From Pseudomonas viridiflava (GTDB lineage Bacteria; Pseudomonadota; Gammaproteobacteria; Pseudomonadales; Pseudomonadaceae): 64,000 nucleotides of DNA. The notes beneath the pieces are model-generated. The model did no database searches and was not told the origin of the DNA. It saw only the letters and a list, made by a program, of their open reading frames with translations. The stretch lies in contig NZ_UTBZ01000012.1 of assembly GCF_900580865.1 (NCBI RefSeq), forward strand, positions 62,001 to 126,000. Direction: 5' to 3'. Shown piece after piece: positions 52,210 to 61,313 of this stretch. Position 1 is the stretch's first letter. Each line of letters begins with the position of its first letter. The position numbers and the translations under genes were made by a program.

Positions 52210-53067
52210 TCAGGCGAATCCCCCCGCATCCACCCCCAACTCCCCACGCAAAAACTCCACCAACCCACGCTGTAACCCACTCAAAACCCCATCACGACTG
52301 ACCAACGCCAGTTCCGTCGGCGCCAGTTCCGGCAAATCCGTACACACCTGATGCTCCGGCAACACCGCCGACACCGGCAGCACCGACACTCCCAACCCTG
52401 AGGCCACCGCTGCTTGAATCCCGGTCAGGCTATGGCTGCCGAACGCCACCCGCCAAGGGCGCTGGGCAACATCGAGCAAACGAATGGCGCGCTGCCGATA
52501 CAGGCAGCCCTGCGGAAACAACGCCAACGGCAACACGCCGCTCGACGAATCAAACTCCGCACCTTTGACCCACACCAGTCGTTCCGGCCAGGTCGCCCAC
52601 GCCGGGCCGCTGTCGGGTTCGCGTTTGATCAGGGCGATGTCGATGTCGCCGGCATCCAGACGCTGGCGCAGATCGAGGCTCATGCCGCTGAGGGTTTCCA
52701 GCCGTGCTTGCGGATGGCTGCGGGTGAAGCCGGCGAGAATCAGCGCCATGCGCCGCGCGTCGAAGTCTTCCGGCATGCCGATACGGAGGATTTCCAGATC
52801 GAGGTCGCTGGCCAGCGCTTCGGTGGCTTCGGCGGACAGGGCCAGTAAACGGCGGGCGTAGTGGATCAGCAGTTCGCCGTGTTCGGTGACGGCGACCTTC
52901 AGCCCGGTTCGGTCGCGCAGCAGCAGGGCGTGGCCGACCACTTCTTCGAGTTTGCGCACCTGCTGGCTGACCGTCGACTGGGTGCGGTGTACGCGCTCGG
53001 CGGCGCGGGTGAAGCTGCCTTCGTCGACCACGCAGACAAAGGTTTTCAGCAATTCCAGGTCCAGCAT
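52210..53067 (-). CDS. LysR-family transcriptional regulator
   Basis: 285 residues. HTH at the N-terminus: MLDLELLKTFVCVVDEGSFTRAAERVHRTQSTVSQQVRKLEEVVGHALLLRDR, then the linker helix and a substrate-binding domain (LRIGMPEDFDARRMALIL, GVSVLPVSAVLPEHQVCTDL). Divergent from the dehalogenase-aldolase pair across about 110 bases, the usual place for a LysR regulator's own target. It probably activates or represses those genes in response to a small acid or sugar derivative. Confidence 0.93.
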   Translation of the reverse strand: MLDLELLKTFVCVVDEGSFTRAAERVHRTQSTVSQQVRKLEEVVGHALLLRDRTGLKVAVTEHGELLIHYARRLLALSAEATEALASDLDLEILRIGMPEDFDARRMALILAGFTRSHPQARLETLSGMSLDLRQRLDAGDIDIALIKREPDSGPAWATWPERLVWVKGAEFDSSSGVLPLALFPQGCLYRQRAIRLLDVAQRPWRVAFGSHSLTGIQAAVASGLGVSVLPVSAVLPEHQVCTDLPELAPTELALVSRDGVLSGLQRGLVEFLRGELGVDAGGFA

Positions 53068-53176
53068 GGCGGTGCTCTCGATAGTGGGTTTTCAACTGAT
53101 AATCGGCTATTTATTTAATTTCACACTATCACCGAGCGCTCATAAGCTGAAGTCCTCACGACGGAGGATTCGACCA

Positions 53177-53881
53177 ATGACACTCATCCACACACCGCGC
53201 CCGCAATGGCTGACTTTCGATTGCTACGGCACTTTGATCCAATGGGACGAAGGCCTCAAAGCCGTCGTTGGGGAAATCCTCAGCGAGAAGGGCGAGCATC
53301 AGGTCGACGTCGGGCACCTGATCGAAGTCTATGATCGCCATGAACATCGCCTCGAACAAACCCCGCCGCACCGTTCGTTCCGCGAGCTAAGCACCCTCGG
53401 CCTGCAATTGGCCCTGGAAGAATTGGGCTTGCCCAGCCTGCCCGAAGACAGCCAGCGTCTGGCTGCCGCGATCCCGAAGATGCCGCCGTTCCCCGAGGTG
53501 ATCGAGACCCTGCGTGAATTGAAAACCATGGGTTTCAAACTGTGCATCGTCTCCAACACCGACGACCAGATCATTGCCGGCAACGTCGCGCAACTCGGCG
53601 GCTATATCGATCGGGTGATCACCGCGCAACAGGGCGGCGCCTACAAACCGGCGCCGCGCCTGTTCGACTACGCTCATGAGCAGTTGGGCGTCAGCCGCGC
53701 AGAAGTGGTGCACATCTGTGCCAGCCCGATGCTCGACCACACGGCCGCGCGGGACATGGGCTTTCGCTGTGTGTGGATCGATCGCGGCACCGGTCGCCAG
53801 TTACTGCCGGGCTATCGCCCCGACGCGATCGTCAACCGCCTCGATCAAGTGTTGCCGCTGTTCAAATCCCTCGGTTGGTAA
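53177..53881 (+). CDS. HAD-family (S)-2-haloacid dehalogenase-like hydrolase
   Basis: 234 residues from ATG 53177, GGAGG nine bases upstream; the long open frame before it is a leader without homology. HAD motif I WLTFDCYGTLIQWD (nucleophile Asp near 15), motif II IVSNTDD near 120, motif III KPAPRLF near 154 and motif IV ICASPMLDHTAA near 175. The FDCYGTL form is typical of haloacid dehalogenase type II proteins. Followed 12 bases later by the class II aldolase gene, so probably one catabolic step pair. Confidence 0.88.
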   Translation: MTLIHTPRPQWLTFDCYGTLIQWDEGLKAVVGEILSEKGEHQVDVGHLIEVYDRHEHRLEQTPPHRSFRELSTLGLQLALEELGLPSLPEDSQRLAAAIPKMPPFPEVIETLRELKTMGFKLCIVSNTDDQIIAGNVAQLGGYIDRVITAQQGGAYKPAPRLFDYAHEQLGVSRAEVVHICASPMLDHTAARDMGFRCVWIDRGTGRQLLPGYRPDAIVNRLDQVLPLFKSLGW

Positions 53882-53893
53882 CGGAGAATCGTC

Positions 53894-54667
53894 ATGGCTC
53901 ACACCCTGACTGCCAGTGCGCGGGCCGCACGCCCGACAGCGCTGAACCTCGACGCAGAAGCAATCATCACCGCGCGCACTGAGCTGGCGGCGTGCTTTCA
54001 ACTGGCCGCGTTGCATGGCCTGGAGGAGGGCATCTGCAATCATTTTTCGGCAATGGTGCCGGGGCATGACGATCTGTTTCTGGTCAATCCCTACGGTTAT
54101 GCGTTTGCCGAAGTGACTGCGCAGAATCTGCTGGTCTGCGACTTCCACGGCAATGTGGTTGAAGGCGAAGGCCAGCCGGAAGCCACGGCGTTTTACATTC
54201 ACGCGCGTTTGCATAAACAACTGCCGCGAGTGAAAGTCGCCTTCCACACCCACATGCCTCATGCCACGGCGTTGTGCTTGCTACATGGCCCACCGCTGTT
54301 GTGGCTGGGGCAGACCGCGCTGAAGTTCTACGGGCGCACGGCGGTGGACGAGGACTACAACGGCCTGGCGCTGGACGAATCCGAAGGCGACCGTATCGCC
54401 GGGGTCATGGGCGACGCAGACATTCTGTTCCTGAAAAACCACGGCGTGATCGTTGCCGCGCCGACCATCGCCGAAGCCTGGGACGACCTCTATTACCTGG
54501 AACGCGCCGCGCAGGTGCAACTGCTGGCGATGGCCACGCAACGGCAATTGAAACCGGTGCCCCACGCCATTGCGCAACGGGCCTATGAGCAGATGCGTGA
54601 GGGCGATGCGCAAAGTGCGCGGGCGCATTTGCACAGTGCGATGCGGCGTCTGGCCCTTCACAAATAA
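53894..54667 (+). CDS. Class II aldolase/adducin-family protein
   Basis: 257 residues. Zn-site motif VAFHTHMPHATALCLL near residue 117 (His pair), ICNHFSAMVPG near 48, and FLKNHGVIVAAPTIAEAWDDLYYLERAAQVQLLA near 178 with the last His. Family members cleave or epimerise sugar phosphates, or act on ketoacids (for example fuculose-phosphate aldolase-type). Without the Glu context the exact reaction cannot be named. Coexpressed with the upstream HAD protein. Confidence 0.88.
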   Translation: MAHTLTASARAARPTALNLDAEAIITARTELAACFQLAALHGLEEGICNHFSAMVPGHDDLFLVNPYGYAFAEVTAQNLLVCDFHGNVVEGEGQPEATAFYIHARLHKQLPRVKVAFHTHMPHATALCLLHGPPLLWLGQTALKFYGRTAVDEDYNGLALDESEGDRIAGVMGDADILFLKNHGVIVAAPTIAEAWDDLYYLERAAQVQLLAMATQRQLKPVPHAIAQRAYEQMREGDAQSARAHLHSAMRRLALHK

Positions 54668-54844
54668 ATAACCCTAAAGAAGCAATCGAAAATAAATCGA
54701 CGAACAGCGATCATCCAATCTCGCTGCGCGCCGATACAACTGGGCGGGACCGGGGCGTTTGCCCCGTAGATTCCGGTGGGCTACGCTCACAAACATAAGG
54801 GTTTTCCCGCTGGCGCCCTTGTCGTACCTGCCCAGGACTTGCTT

Positions 54845-56413
54845 TTGCCTATCCCCATTCACGATCCGCAACAGGCCCCCGGCGCGCTTAAACGCCTGCC
54901 GCTACGCAAAGCGGCGGTGCTGTTTATCGTTGCAGTGAGTCTGTGCCTGTCCGGTTTGCTTTATCTGCAACTGGAGCAGTCGCGACGGCAGGATCTGGCA
55001 GTGGCGAAAGTGGCGTCGAGCAACCTGACCCGGGCGATGGCGCAGCAGGCGGAGGACACCTTCCTCGCCGCCGATCTGGTGATGACCAGCCTGGTCGACT
55101 GGATTCAGGATGACGGTTACGGCGCCGCGCAGAAACCGCGTTTGCAGAGAACCTTTGCCCGGCGGGTGCAGCAACTCGATCAGTTGCACGGCATTTTTCT
55201 CTTCGACACGCAGGGCCAGTGGGTGATTACTTCATTCGCTGATCTGCCCCGTGGCAATGGTGTGGCCGACCGCGAGTACTTCAAATTCCACCAGCAGAAT
55301 GCCTCGACACTGGCGCACATCGGCCCGGCGATTCGCAGCCGCGAGAACGGCGAGTGGATCATCCCGATTTCCAAGCGCATCAATGATCACGCCGGCAATT
55401 TCCAGGGCGTATTGCTGGCCGGGATCAAGATGTCGTACTTCGACCGCTTCTTTGAAAGTTTCAGCCTCGATGACCAAGGCATCATGTTTCTCGGTCTGAG
55501 CGACGGCACCTTGCTCGCGCGCCGTCCGTTTGATGAAAACCTCATTGGAACGTCGCTGGCGCAAGGGCGGATTTATCGCACGTTGCTGCCCCAAGCCACC
55601 GCCGGCACCGCGATGATCGATTCGGTGGTCGATGGGGTTGTGCGTTTGTACGGCTATCGACGCTTGGCGGCGTATCCGTTGGTGGTGTCGGCGGCGACGT
55701 CGCGCGACACGATTCTCGAGGGCTGGTACGCCCGCGCATTCCAGTCGAGTGTGATTGTCGCCCTGGTGATTCTTGGCGTCGGCCTGTTTGGCTGGGTATT
55801 CATTCACCAGGTGCGTGACGGCGAACGGATCGAGAAAAACCTGCGCAAGGCCCAGCGTACACTGGAGCAGATCGCCACTCACGACAGCCTGACCGGGCTG
55901 GCCAATCGACGTCTGTTCGAGCGTTCGCTGGAGATCGAATTCGCCCGCGGCGCGCGGCAGGTCAGCCCGGTCAGCCTGGTCATGCTCGATATCGATTTCT
56001 TCAAGCGCTACAACGATGCCTATGGTCATGTCGCCGGCGATCATTGTCTGACGCAGGTCGCCCAAGTGCTGCAGACGTGCTGCCAGCGCAAGTCGGATCT
56101 GGCGGTACGTTACGGTGGCGAGGAGTTTGCGGTGTTGTTGCCGGACACCGACATCAACGGCGCGCTGGCGATTGCCGGGCAGATCCGCCGCAGTGTGATC
56201 GACAAGCACATCATCCACAGCGGCTCGCCGACCGGGTATCTGACGGTGAGTCTGGGTTGTTATTCGTTTATCCCGAGTGGCAATGACAGCCTGGAAGTGT
56301 TTATCCAGCGTGCCGATGCGGCGTTGTATCAGGCGAAAAATGCCGGGCGCAATCGTGCGGCGGTGTTGTCGCTGGACAGCGGCCTGGCCGAGTTGATGCG
56401 CTCCGATCGCTAA
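54845..56413 (+). CDS. Membrane diguanylate cyclase with dCache-like sensor
   Basis: 522 residues from TTG 54845, AGGA eight bases upstream (a GTG at 54776 would add 23). Two membrane segments, near residues 25-43 and about 325, bracket a periplasmic dCache/PAS-like sensor (GIFLFDTQGQWVITSF, DREYFKFHQQN, IRSRENGEWIIPISKRI). Then a GGDEF domain: HDSLTGLANRRLFE, VMLDIDFFKRYNDAYGH, active-site YGGEEF, and DAALYQAKNAGRN. No RxxD inhibitory site is clear. It makes c-di-GMP in response to an extracellular cue, which could drive exopolysaccharide production. Confidence 0.92.
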   Translation: MPIPIHDPQQAPGALKRLPLRKAAVLFIVAVSLCLSGLLYLQLEQSRRQDLAVAKVASSNLTRAMAQQAEDTFLAADLVMTSLVDWIQDDGYGAAQKPRLQRTFARRVQQLDQLHGIFLFDTQGQWVITSFADLPRGNGVADREYFKFHQQNASTLAHIGPAIRSRENGEWIIPISKRINDHAGNFQGVLLAGIKMSYFDRFFESFSLDDQGIMFLGLSDGTLLARRPFDENLIGTSLAQGRIYRTLLPQATAGTAMIDSVVDGVVRLYGYRRLAAYPLVVSAATSRDTILEGWYARAFQSSVIVALVILGVGLFGWVFIHQVRDGERIEKNLRKAQRTLEQIATHDSLTGLANRRLFERSLEIEFARGARQVSPVSLVMLDIDFFKRYNDAYGHVAGDHCLTQVAQVLQTCCQRKSDLAVRYGGEEFAVLLPDTDINGALAIAGQIRRSVIDKHIIHSGSPTGYLTVSLGCYSFIPSGNDSLEVFIQRADAALYQAKNAGRNRAAVLSLDSGLAELMRSDR

Positions 56414-56433
56414 CCCAAACGCTGACACAAATC

Positions 56434-56525
56434 CTGTGGGAGCGAGCTTGCTCGCGAAAGCGCAGTGTCAGGCGATGAAAATGTTGGCTGATCTACCGCC
56501 TTCGCGAGCAAGCTCGCTCCCACAG
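56434..56525. repeat. REPIN, GCGAGC-GCTCGC family
   Basis: TGTGGGAGCGAGCTTGCTCG faces its inverse ending GCTCGCTCCCACA with about 40 bases between. One complete unit like those at 23932-24840. Confidence 0.92.
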
Positions 56526-56599
56526 GGATTTTCATCAGGCCAAGGTTATGTGAATACCCAAACAATCAAGGGTCTTCACCAGGGATGGCTCTTGTTCGT

Positions 56600-56899
56600 T
56601 CAGCCGCCAGTGCCACCGCCCGCGCCGCCAGTGCCGCCGCCGGCCGAACCGGTGCCGCCGCCAGCCCCGGAACCGGAACCACTGGCCCCGCCATTGGTGC
56701 CAGTCCCGGATCCCATACCCGAAGAACCGCTGCCGCCCGAAGGCGCGCCCGGCGTGTTGTCTGGCGGCGTGGTTGTGCTGGTCGGGCCACCGGATTTGGT
56801 GCCGGTGGCGTCAGCGCCATCGTTGGCGGCGAAGGTGGCGGCCGATGCTGTGGTCAGCAGGCCGGCGAGCAAGAGCGAAGTGAGTTTGCGCGTGATCAT
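56600..56899 (-). CDS. Small secreted Gly/Ser-rich protein
   Basis: 99 residues from ATG 56899, GGAGACG upstream. Signal peptide MITRKLTSLLLAGLLTTASA...FAAND. The mature part is a low-complexity run of Gly, Ser, Thr and Pro (SGGSGSSGMGSGTGTNGG, then GGGTGG units). The opposite strand is also open as a Pro-rich frame, but lacks a signal peptide or start site. Function unknown; may be structural, in the periplasm or matrix. Confidence 0.65.
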   Translation of the reverse strand: MITRKLTSLLLAGLLTTASAATFAANDGADATGTKSGGPTSTTTPPDNTPGAPSGGSGSSGMGSGTGTNGGASGSGSGAGGGTGSAGGGTGGAGGGTGG

Positions 56900-57085
56900 G
56901 GTCCGTCTCCATAAAGGGTCTGTACCTGATATTGGTCTGACGCACCGAACGCTTGGTGCCGGGTGGCTGACGAGCGGTCAGCAGTGAAGCCGAGTGGCCT
57001 ACTGATCTTCTGGAATATTGGCTATTTGTCGAACCGGGCGTGAGGGCTAACGTAGCCACACATTCACTTGCTACCCGGAGCCACC

Positions 57086-57526
57086 ATGCAACCTCGTACC
57101 GATTTCTACACCGCTTCCCCAGACGCCTTGAAAGCGATGATGGCTCTGGAAACGGCTGTATCGAAACTGCCGCTGGAAAAGAGCCTGATCGAAATGGTCA
57201 AACTGCGCGCTTCGCAAATCAACGGCTGCGCGTTCTGCATCGACATGCACACCACTGATGCGATCAAGGGCGGCGAAACCCCGCGCCGGCTGTTCGCGGT
57301 CACCGCGTGGCGTGAAGCGCCGTTCTTCAGCGACCGCGAACGCGCCGCGCTGCTGTGGACTGAATCGCTGACACAACTGAGCCTGACCCACGCCCCGGAT
57401 GAAGATTACGAAGTGGTCGCGGCGCAGTTCACGCCCAAAGAAATGGTCGACCTGACCGTGGCGATCAACACCATCAACAGCTGGAATCGTCTGGCGGTGG
57501 GCTTTCGCAAAATCCCCCAGGCTTAA
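57086..57526 (+). CDS. AhpD/carboxymuconolactone decarboxylase-family protein
   Basis: 146 residues from ATG 57086, GGAG upstream. Core motif INGCAFCIDMHTTDA near residue 48 carries the CxxC pair with the following His, as in AhpD-like alkylhydroperoxidases; then ERAALLWTESLTQL and VDLTVAINTINSWNRLAVGF. The CxxC implies thiol redox activity rather than decarboxylation. Single gene between repeat elements. Confidence 0.9.
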   Translation: MQPRTDFYTASPDALKAMMALETAVSKLPLEKSLIEMVKLRASQINGCAFCIDMHTTDAIKGGETPRRLFAVTAWREAPFFSDRERAALLWTESLTQLSLTHAPDEDYEVVAAQFTPKEMVDLTVAINTINSWNRLAVGFRKIPQA

Positions 57527-57542
57527 GCTGCCCACAATCCTC

Positions 57543-57627
57543 TGTAGGAGCTGCCGAAGGCTGCGATCTTTCGACTTTGCTTTTAAAAGACAAGATCAAA
57601 AGATCGCAGCCTTCGGCAGCTCCTACA
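57543..57627. repeat. REPIN, GCGATCTTTTGAT family
   Basis: Inverted pair with TGTAGGAGCTGCCGAAGGCT and its inverse; third copy of the element at 14659 and 15947. It lies between convergent genes. Confidence 0.9.
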
Positions 57628-57655
57628 GGGGCCGGGAAAACTTCAGAAAGCTGGA

Positions 57656-59248
57656 TCAATGCCCATCCGCACTCGGCGCCGCCGGTGGTTGCACCTTGCG
57701 CATCAAGGGCACCATCGCGGTGGCGATGACGAAGCACGCCCCGATCATCAAAAAAGTGTCGCCGTAGGTTTGGGTTTGCGCCTCGCGGTAAGTCAGCAGC
57801 CACAACTGGCGCAGGCTGGCAGTGACACCGACGTCGCCGCTCTGGCCCAGATTCGCCAGGTTGCCACCGACTTGCGCCAGCCACTGATTCATCGCTTCAT
57901 TGCTGCTGTTCAGATGTTCGGCCAGTCGCGTGAAGTGCAGGTTGGTGCGGTCATTGAGAATCGTCGCACACGCCGCAATACCAATCGCCCCGCCGAGATT
58001 GCGCATCAGATTGAACAACCCCGATGCGTGCTTCAAACGTGCAGGCGCCAGCCCACCGAGGGTCAACGTTACCGCTGGCGGCACTGCCAATTGCTGGGCA
58101 ATCCCGCGTAACGCCTGCGGCAGCATCAACTCGCCGGCACCCCATTCGTGGGTGATCGGGCTGAATTCCCACATCGACACCGCGAACAGGCCCAGACCGA
58201 TCATCATGATCCAGCGCAGGTCCATGCGATTGGCCAGAAAGGCATACAGCGGAATCGCCATGATCTGGAACACGCCAGTGGAGAAAACCGCCAGACCAAT
58301 ATCCAGTGCGCCGTAGCCGCGCACCCGGCCGAGAAACAGCGGCGTCAGGTAGATCGTCGCGAACAGCCCGATGCCAGTGACGAACGAGAAGAAGCAGCCG
58401 AGGGCGAAATTGCGATCCTTCAACGCACGCAGATCAACGATCGGATTGGCCACGTGCAAGGTGCGGCCAATGAACGCCAGTCCTGCCAAGCCACTGATCC
58501 ACGCCGTGGTGAGGATGGTCTGATCGCTGAACCAGTTCCAGCGCGGGCCTTCTTCGAGGGTGTATTCCAGGCAACCAAGGAACAGCGCGAGAAACACCAT
58601 GCTCAGATAGTCCGCGCCTTTGAGTAACGACAATTCCGGTTGGTCGATTTTCACCAGCATCGGCACCGCCACGGCGACGAAAATCCCCGGCACCAGATTG
58701 ATATAGAACAGCCAGTGCCACGAGGAAATATCAGTGATCCAGCCGCCGATCACCGGCCCCAATGTCGGCGCCAGTGATGCGACCGCGCCGATGGTCGCGG
58801 CGGCAATCACGCGTTGTTTGCCGGTGAAGAAAAAGAACGCGGTGGTGAACACCAGTGGAATCATCGAGCCGCCGAGAAAACCTTGCAGCGCCCGAAAGGC
58901 AATCATGCTCTGGATGTTCCAGGCGATGCCGCAGAGCAAACTCGCCAAGGTAAAACCGACCGCCGAAGCGCAGAACAACCAACGCGTCGAGAACACCCGC
59001 GACAGCCAGCCCGACAGCGGAATCACGATGATTTCGGCGATCAGGTAACTGGTCTGCACCCACGCGGTTTCGTCGGTGCCGGCGGACAGCCCGCCGCCGA
59101 TATCGCGCAGCGACGCCGAGACGATCTGGATATCCAACAGCGCGATGAACATGCCGATGCACATGGTTGCGAAGGCGAACACCTTGGTCGCGGTCGCCAT
59201 GTCCGCCGCGTTGAATGGTTGTGCGGGAGCGGCGAGGGCGGTGCTCAT
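57656..59248 (-). CDS. DHA2-family (EmrB-like) multidrug MFS transporter
   Basis: 530 residues and 14 membrane helices, from ATG 59248, which overlaps the upstream stop as ATGA. Marks: MFIALLDIQIVSASLRDIGGGLSAGTDETAWVQTSYLIAEIIVIPLSGWLSR, FRALQGFLGGSMIPL and LAPTLGPVIGGWI. It works with the HlyD adaptor encoded just upstream to move drugs across both membranes; an outer-membrane TolC-type partner is not in the window. Low similarity of the substrate channel prevents naming the drug. Confidence 0.93.
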   Translation of the reverse strand: MSTALAAPAQPFNAADMATATKVFAFATMCIGMFIALLDIQIVSASLRDIGGGLSAGTDETAWVQTSYLIAEIIVIPLSGWLSRVFSTRWLFCASAVGFTLASLLCGIAWNIQSMIAFRALQGFLGGSMIPLVFTTAFFFFTGKQRVIAAATIGAVASLAPTLGPVIGGWITDISSWHWLFYINLVPGIFVAVAVPMLVKIDQPELSLLKGADYLSMVFLALFLGCLEYTLEEGPRWNWFSDQTILTTAWISGLAGLAFIGRTLHVANPIVDLRALKDRNFALGCFFSFVTGIGLFATIYLTPLFLGRVRGYGALDIGLAVFSTGVFQIMAIPLYAFLANRMDLRWIMMIGLGLFAVSMWEFSPITHEWGAGELMLPQALRGIAQQLAVPPAVTLTLGGLAPARLKHASGLFNLMRNLGGAIGIAACATILNDRTNLHFTRLAEHLNSSNEAMNQWLAQVGGNLANLGQSGDVGVTASLRQLWLLTYREAQTQTYGDTFLMIGACFVIATAMVPLMRKVQPPAAPSADGH

Positions 59249-60354
59249 GGCGCGACGGCCACGGCGCTGGTTTCCGGTTGCGCGCGGGTGTCGACTTCTG
59301 CCGTCACCGACAGGCCCGGACGCAAGTGACCGAGCACGCCGTCGGCCGGGTCGAGGAGGATGCGCACCGGCACGCGCTGGACGATTTTGGTGAAGTTGCC
59401 GGTGGCGTTTTCCGGCGGCAACACGCTGAACTGCGAGCCGGTGGCAGGGGCGAGGCTGTCGAGGCGACCGTGGAATTCCTGACCGGAGAGCACGTCGGCA
59501 CGGATGCTCACGCGCTGCCCGGGTTTCATCCGCGCCAATTGGTCTTCCTTGAAATTGGCATCGACCCACAAGCCGCTGGCCGGCACTACCGACAACTGTT
59601 GCGAACCGGCCTGCGCATAGGCGCCAACCCGTGCGCGACGGTTGCCGATCACGCCATCGACCGGTGCGCGCAGTTCGGTGTAGCCGAGGTTCAGTTGCGC
59701 CAGATCACGTTCGGCCCGGGCTTGTTGAAGGGCGGCGCGGGCCTGTTGTTTCTGGGTGTCGATCACCGCCAGTTGGCGTTGCGCGGCAAGCAGTTCGGCC
59801 TGGGCGCGGGCGCTGAGAGCTTGCGCAGTTTTAAACGTGGCGTCGGCGCGTTGTGCGCTTTCTACCGATACGGCATTGGTCGTCACCAAGCGTTTGTAGC
59901 GCGCGTTGTCATCTCGCGAGCGTGCGGTTTCTGCGCCAGCGGCATCGATGCCGGCGCGGGCCTGGCCGATCACGGCTTGTTGCAGTTGCTCGGTGGCGTC
60001 GAGGTTGGCCAGCAGCGCTTCTTCGGCGGCGACGGCACCTTCGGCTTTGGCGAGGTTGGCGCGATAGTCGCGGGCGTCGAGGCGGATCAACACATCGCCG
60101 GCCTTCACATGCTGGTTGTCGCTGACCAGCACTTCGTCGATGTAACCGGCGACTTTCGGCCCGATCACCGTGACATCGCCACCAATATAGGCATCGTCGG
60201 TTTCTTCGAGAAAACGCCCGGCGCCCCACCAGTGCACGGCGTACACACCGGCGAAGATCAGCGCGAGCAATCCGGCGCCGGGAAGCAGCAAGCGTTTAAG
60301 CAGGGGCGGCTTGGTCTTCACCACAACAGGTTCGAGGGTGGGCATGCTGGTCAT
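59245..60354 (-). CDS. HlyD/EmrA-family membrane fusion protein
   Basis: 369 residues. One N-terminal helix (LLLPGAGLLALIFAGVYAVHWW), then DDAYIGGDVTVIGPKVAGYIDEVLVSDNQHVKAGDVLIRLD, the lipoyl-type domain split by a long alpha-helical hairpin (EAALLANLDATEQLQQAV to ARAALQQARAERDLAQ), and the beta-barrel part GNRRARVGAYAQAGSQQLSVVP. It links the EmrB-like pump to the outer membrane. Coupled to it by a 4-base overlap. Confidence 0.93.
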   Translation of the reverse strand: MTSMPTLEPVVVKTKPPLLKRLLLPGAGLLALIFAGVYAVHWWGAGRFLEETDDAYIGGDVTVIGPKVAGYIDEVLVSDNQHVKAGDVLIRLDARDYRANLAKAEGAVAAEEALLANLDATEQLQQAVIGQARAGIDAAGAETARSRDDNARYKRLVTTNAVSVESAQRADATFKTAQALSARAQAELLAAQRQLAVIDTQKQQARAALQQARAERDLAQLNLGYTELRAPVDGVIGNRRARVGAYAQAGSQQLSVVPASGLWVDANFKEDQLARMKPGQRVSIRADVLSGQEFHGRLDSLAPATGSQFSVLPPENATGNFTKIVQRVPVRILLDPADGVLGHLRPGLSVTAEVDTRAQPETSAVAVAP

Positions 60355-60450
60355 GGCGGATTACCTGGGTAAACGGGTCGTTATTACGATTGTAATATGA
60401 CGCAGGTAATATTTAGTCGCAAATGATTTTTGACGCCGATCGTCAGTTGC

Positions 60451-61269
60451 TCACTTGAGCCAGTGGCCCGGTGTGCTGCCAGTCATCGATTTGAAGAAGG
60501 CGATAAAGGCGCTGTCGCTGGCAAAACCCGATTCAAAAGCGCAGTAACTCAGGCTGCGTCCGGTGGCGAGCAATTCCATCGCGCGCATCAGGCGCCACTG
60601 CTGGCGCCATTGCTGATAACTCATGCCGGTTTCGCGCTGGAAGATTCGCCCGATGGTGCGGCTGCTGGCGCCGATCTGTTGTTCCAGCACTTGCACCTCC
60701 GGCGGCAGGCGTTCGGGCGTTTTCAGCAGTGGCGCCAGGCGTTTGTCCGCGGGTAATGGCAACAACATCGGTTGCTGCGCCGCGTCAGCGATTTCGCTCA
60801 GGCACAGGCCGAGCAGGTGGGCAAATTTGCCTTGCTGCCAATTGGTGGCGAAATCGGCCAGCGCCATCGGTTCCAGCACCGCACGCAACAAGGGACTGAC
60901 TTCAATCACGCAGACCTGCTGCGGCAGTGCCGCGCACAGTTCGGGGATCAAGTAGATCGAGCGGTAATCGACACTTTGCTGCATCACCGCGCGATGGCTG
61001 ACACCCGGCGGAATCCACGCCGCCCGCGACGGCGGCAGCAGACACAATTGCTGCGCCAGGGTAATACGCGTGCAGCCCTGTCGCGTGTACAGCAACTGCC
61101 CGCGTTGATGGCGGTGCAAACCGGAGTCGTGATCGCCCAAGGTCGAGGCGATACCGATCACCGGCGCCTGAAAGCAATCTGCGTCAAAGTCTGCGTGGGC
61201 ATCGAGCCAGGCCATGGGTTGTCCGATTTCAGCGATAAATTGGCAGGGTTTGGATAATACGCCACTCAC
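60451..61269 (-). CDS. AraC-family transcriptional regulator with cupin domain
   Basis: 272 residues from GTG 61269 (GAGGAG upstream); an ATG at 61215 would remove 18. The N-terminal cupin GIASTLGDHDSGLHRHQRGQLLYTRQG precedes RAAWIPPGVSHRA; the C-terminal two-helix AraC domain has ASSRTIGRIFQRETGMSYQQWRQQWRLMRAMELLATGRSLSYCAFESGFASDSAFIAFFKSMTGSTPGHW. Divergent from the MFS gene at 61314 across 44 bases, so it most likely controls it, like the E. coli NimR-NimT type pair. The EmrAB genes lie downstream on the same strand. Confidence 0.92.
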   Translation of the reverse strand: MSGVLSKPCQFIAEIGQPMAWLDAHADFDADCFQAPVIGIASTLGDHDSGLHRHQRGQLLYTRQGCTRITLAQQLCLLPPSRAAWIPPGVSHRAVMQQSVDYRSIYLIPELCAALPQQVCVIEVSPLLRAVLEPMALADFATNWQQGKFAHLLGLCLSEIADAAQQPMLLPLPADKRLAPLLKTPERLPPEVQVLEQQIGASSRTIGRIFQRETGMSYQQWRQQWRLMRAMELLATGRSLSYCAFESGFASDSAFIAFFKSMTGSTPGHWLK

Positions 61270-61313
61270 CGATTTTTAAACTCCTCGGCGGTTTATGCGA
61301 GGAGTGATGAAGA

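Noticed and set aside
56436..56987. Plus-strand Pro-rich open frame opposite the Gly-rich gene
   Set aside because: It begins inside a REP and has no start site; Pro-rich content is the mirror of the GGT/GGC codons on the other strand.
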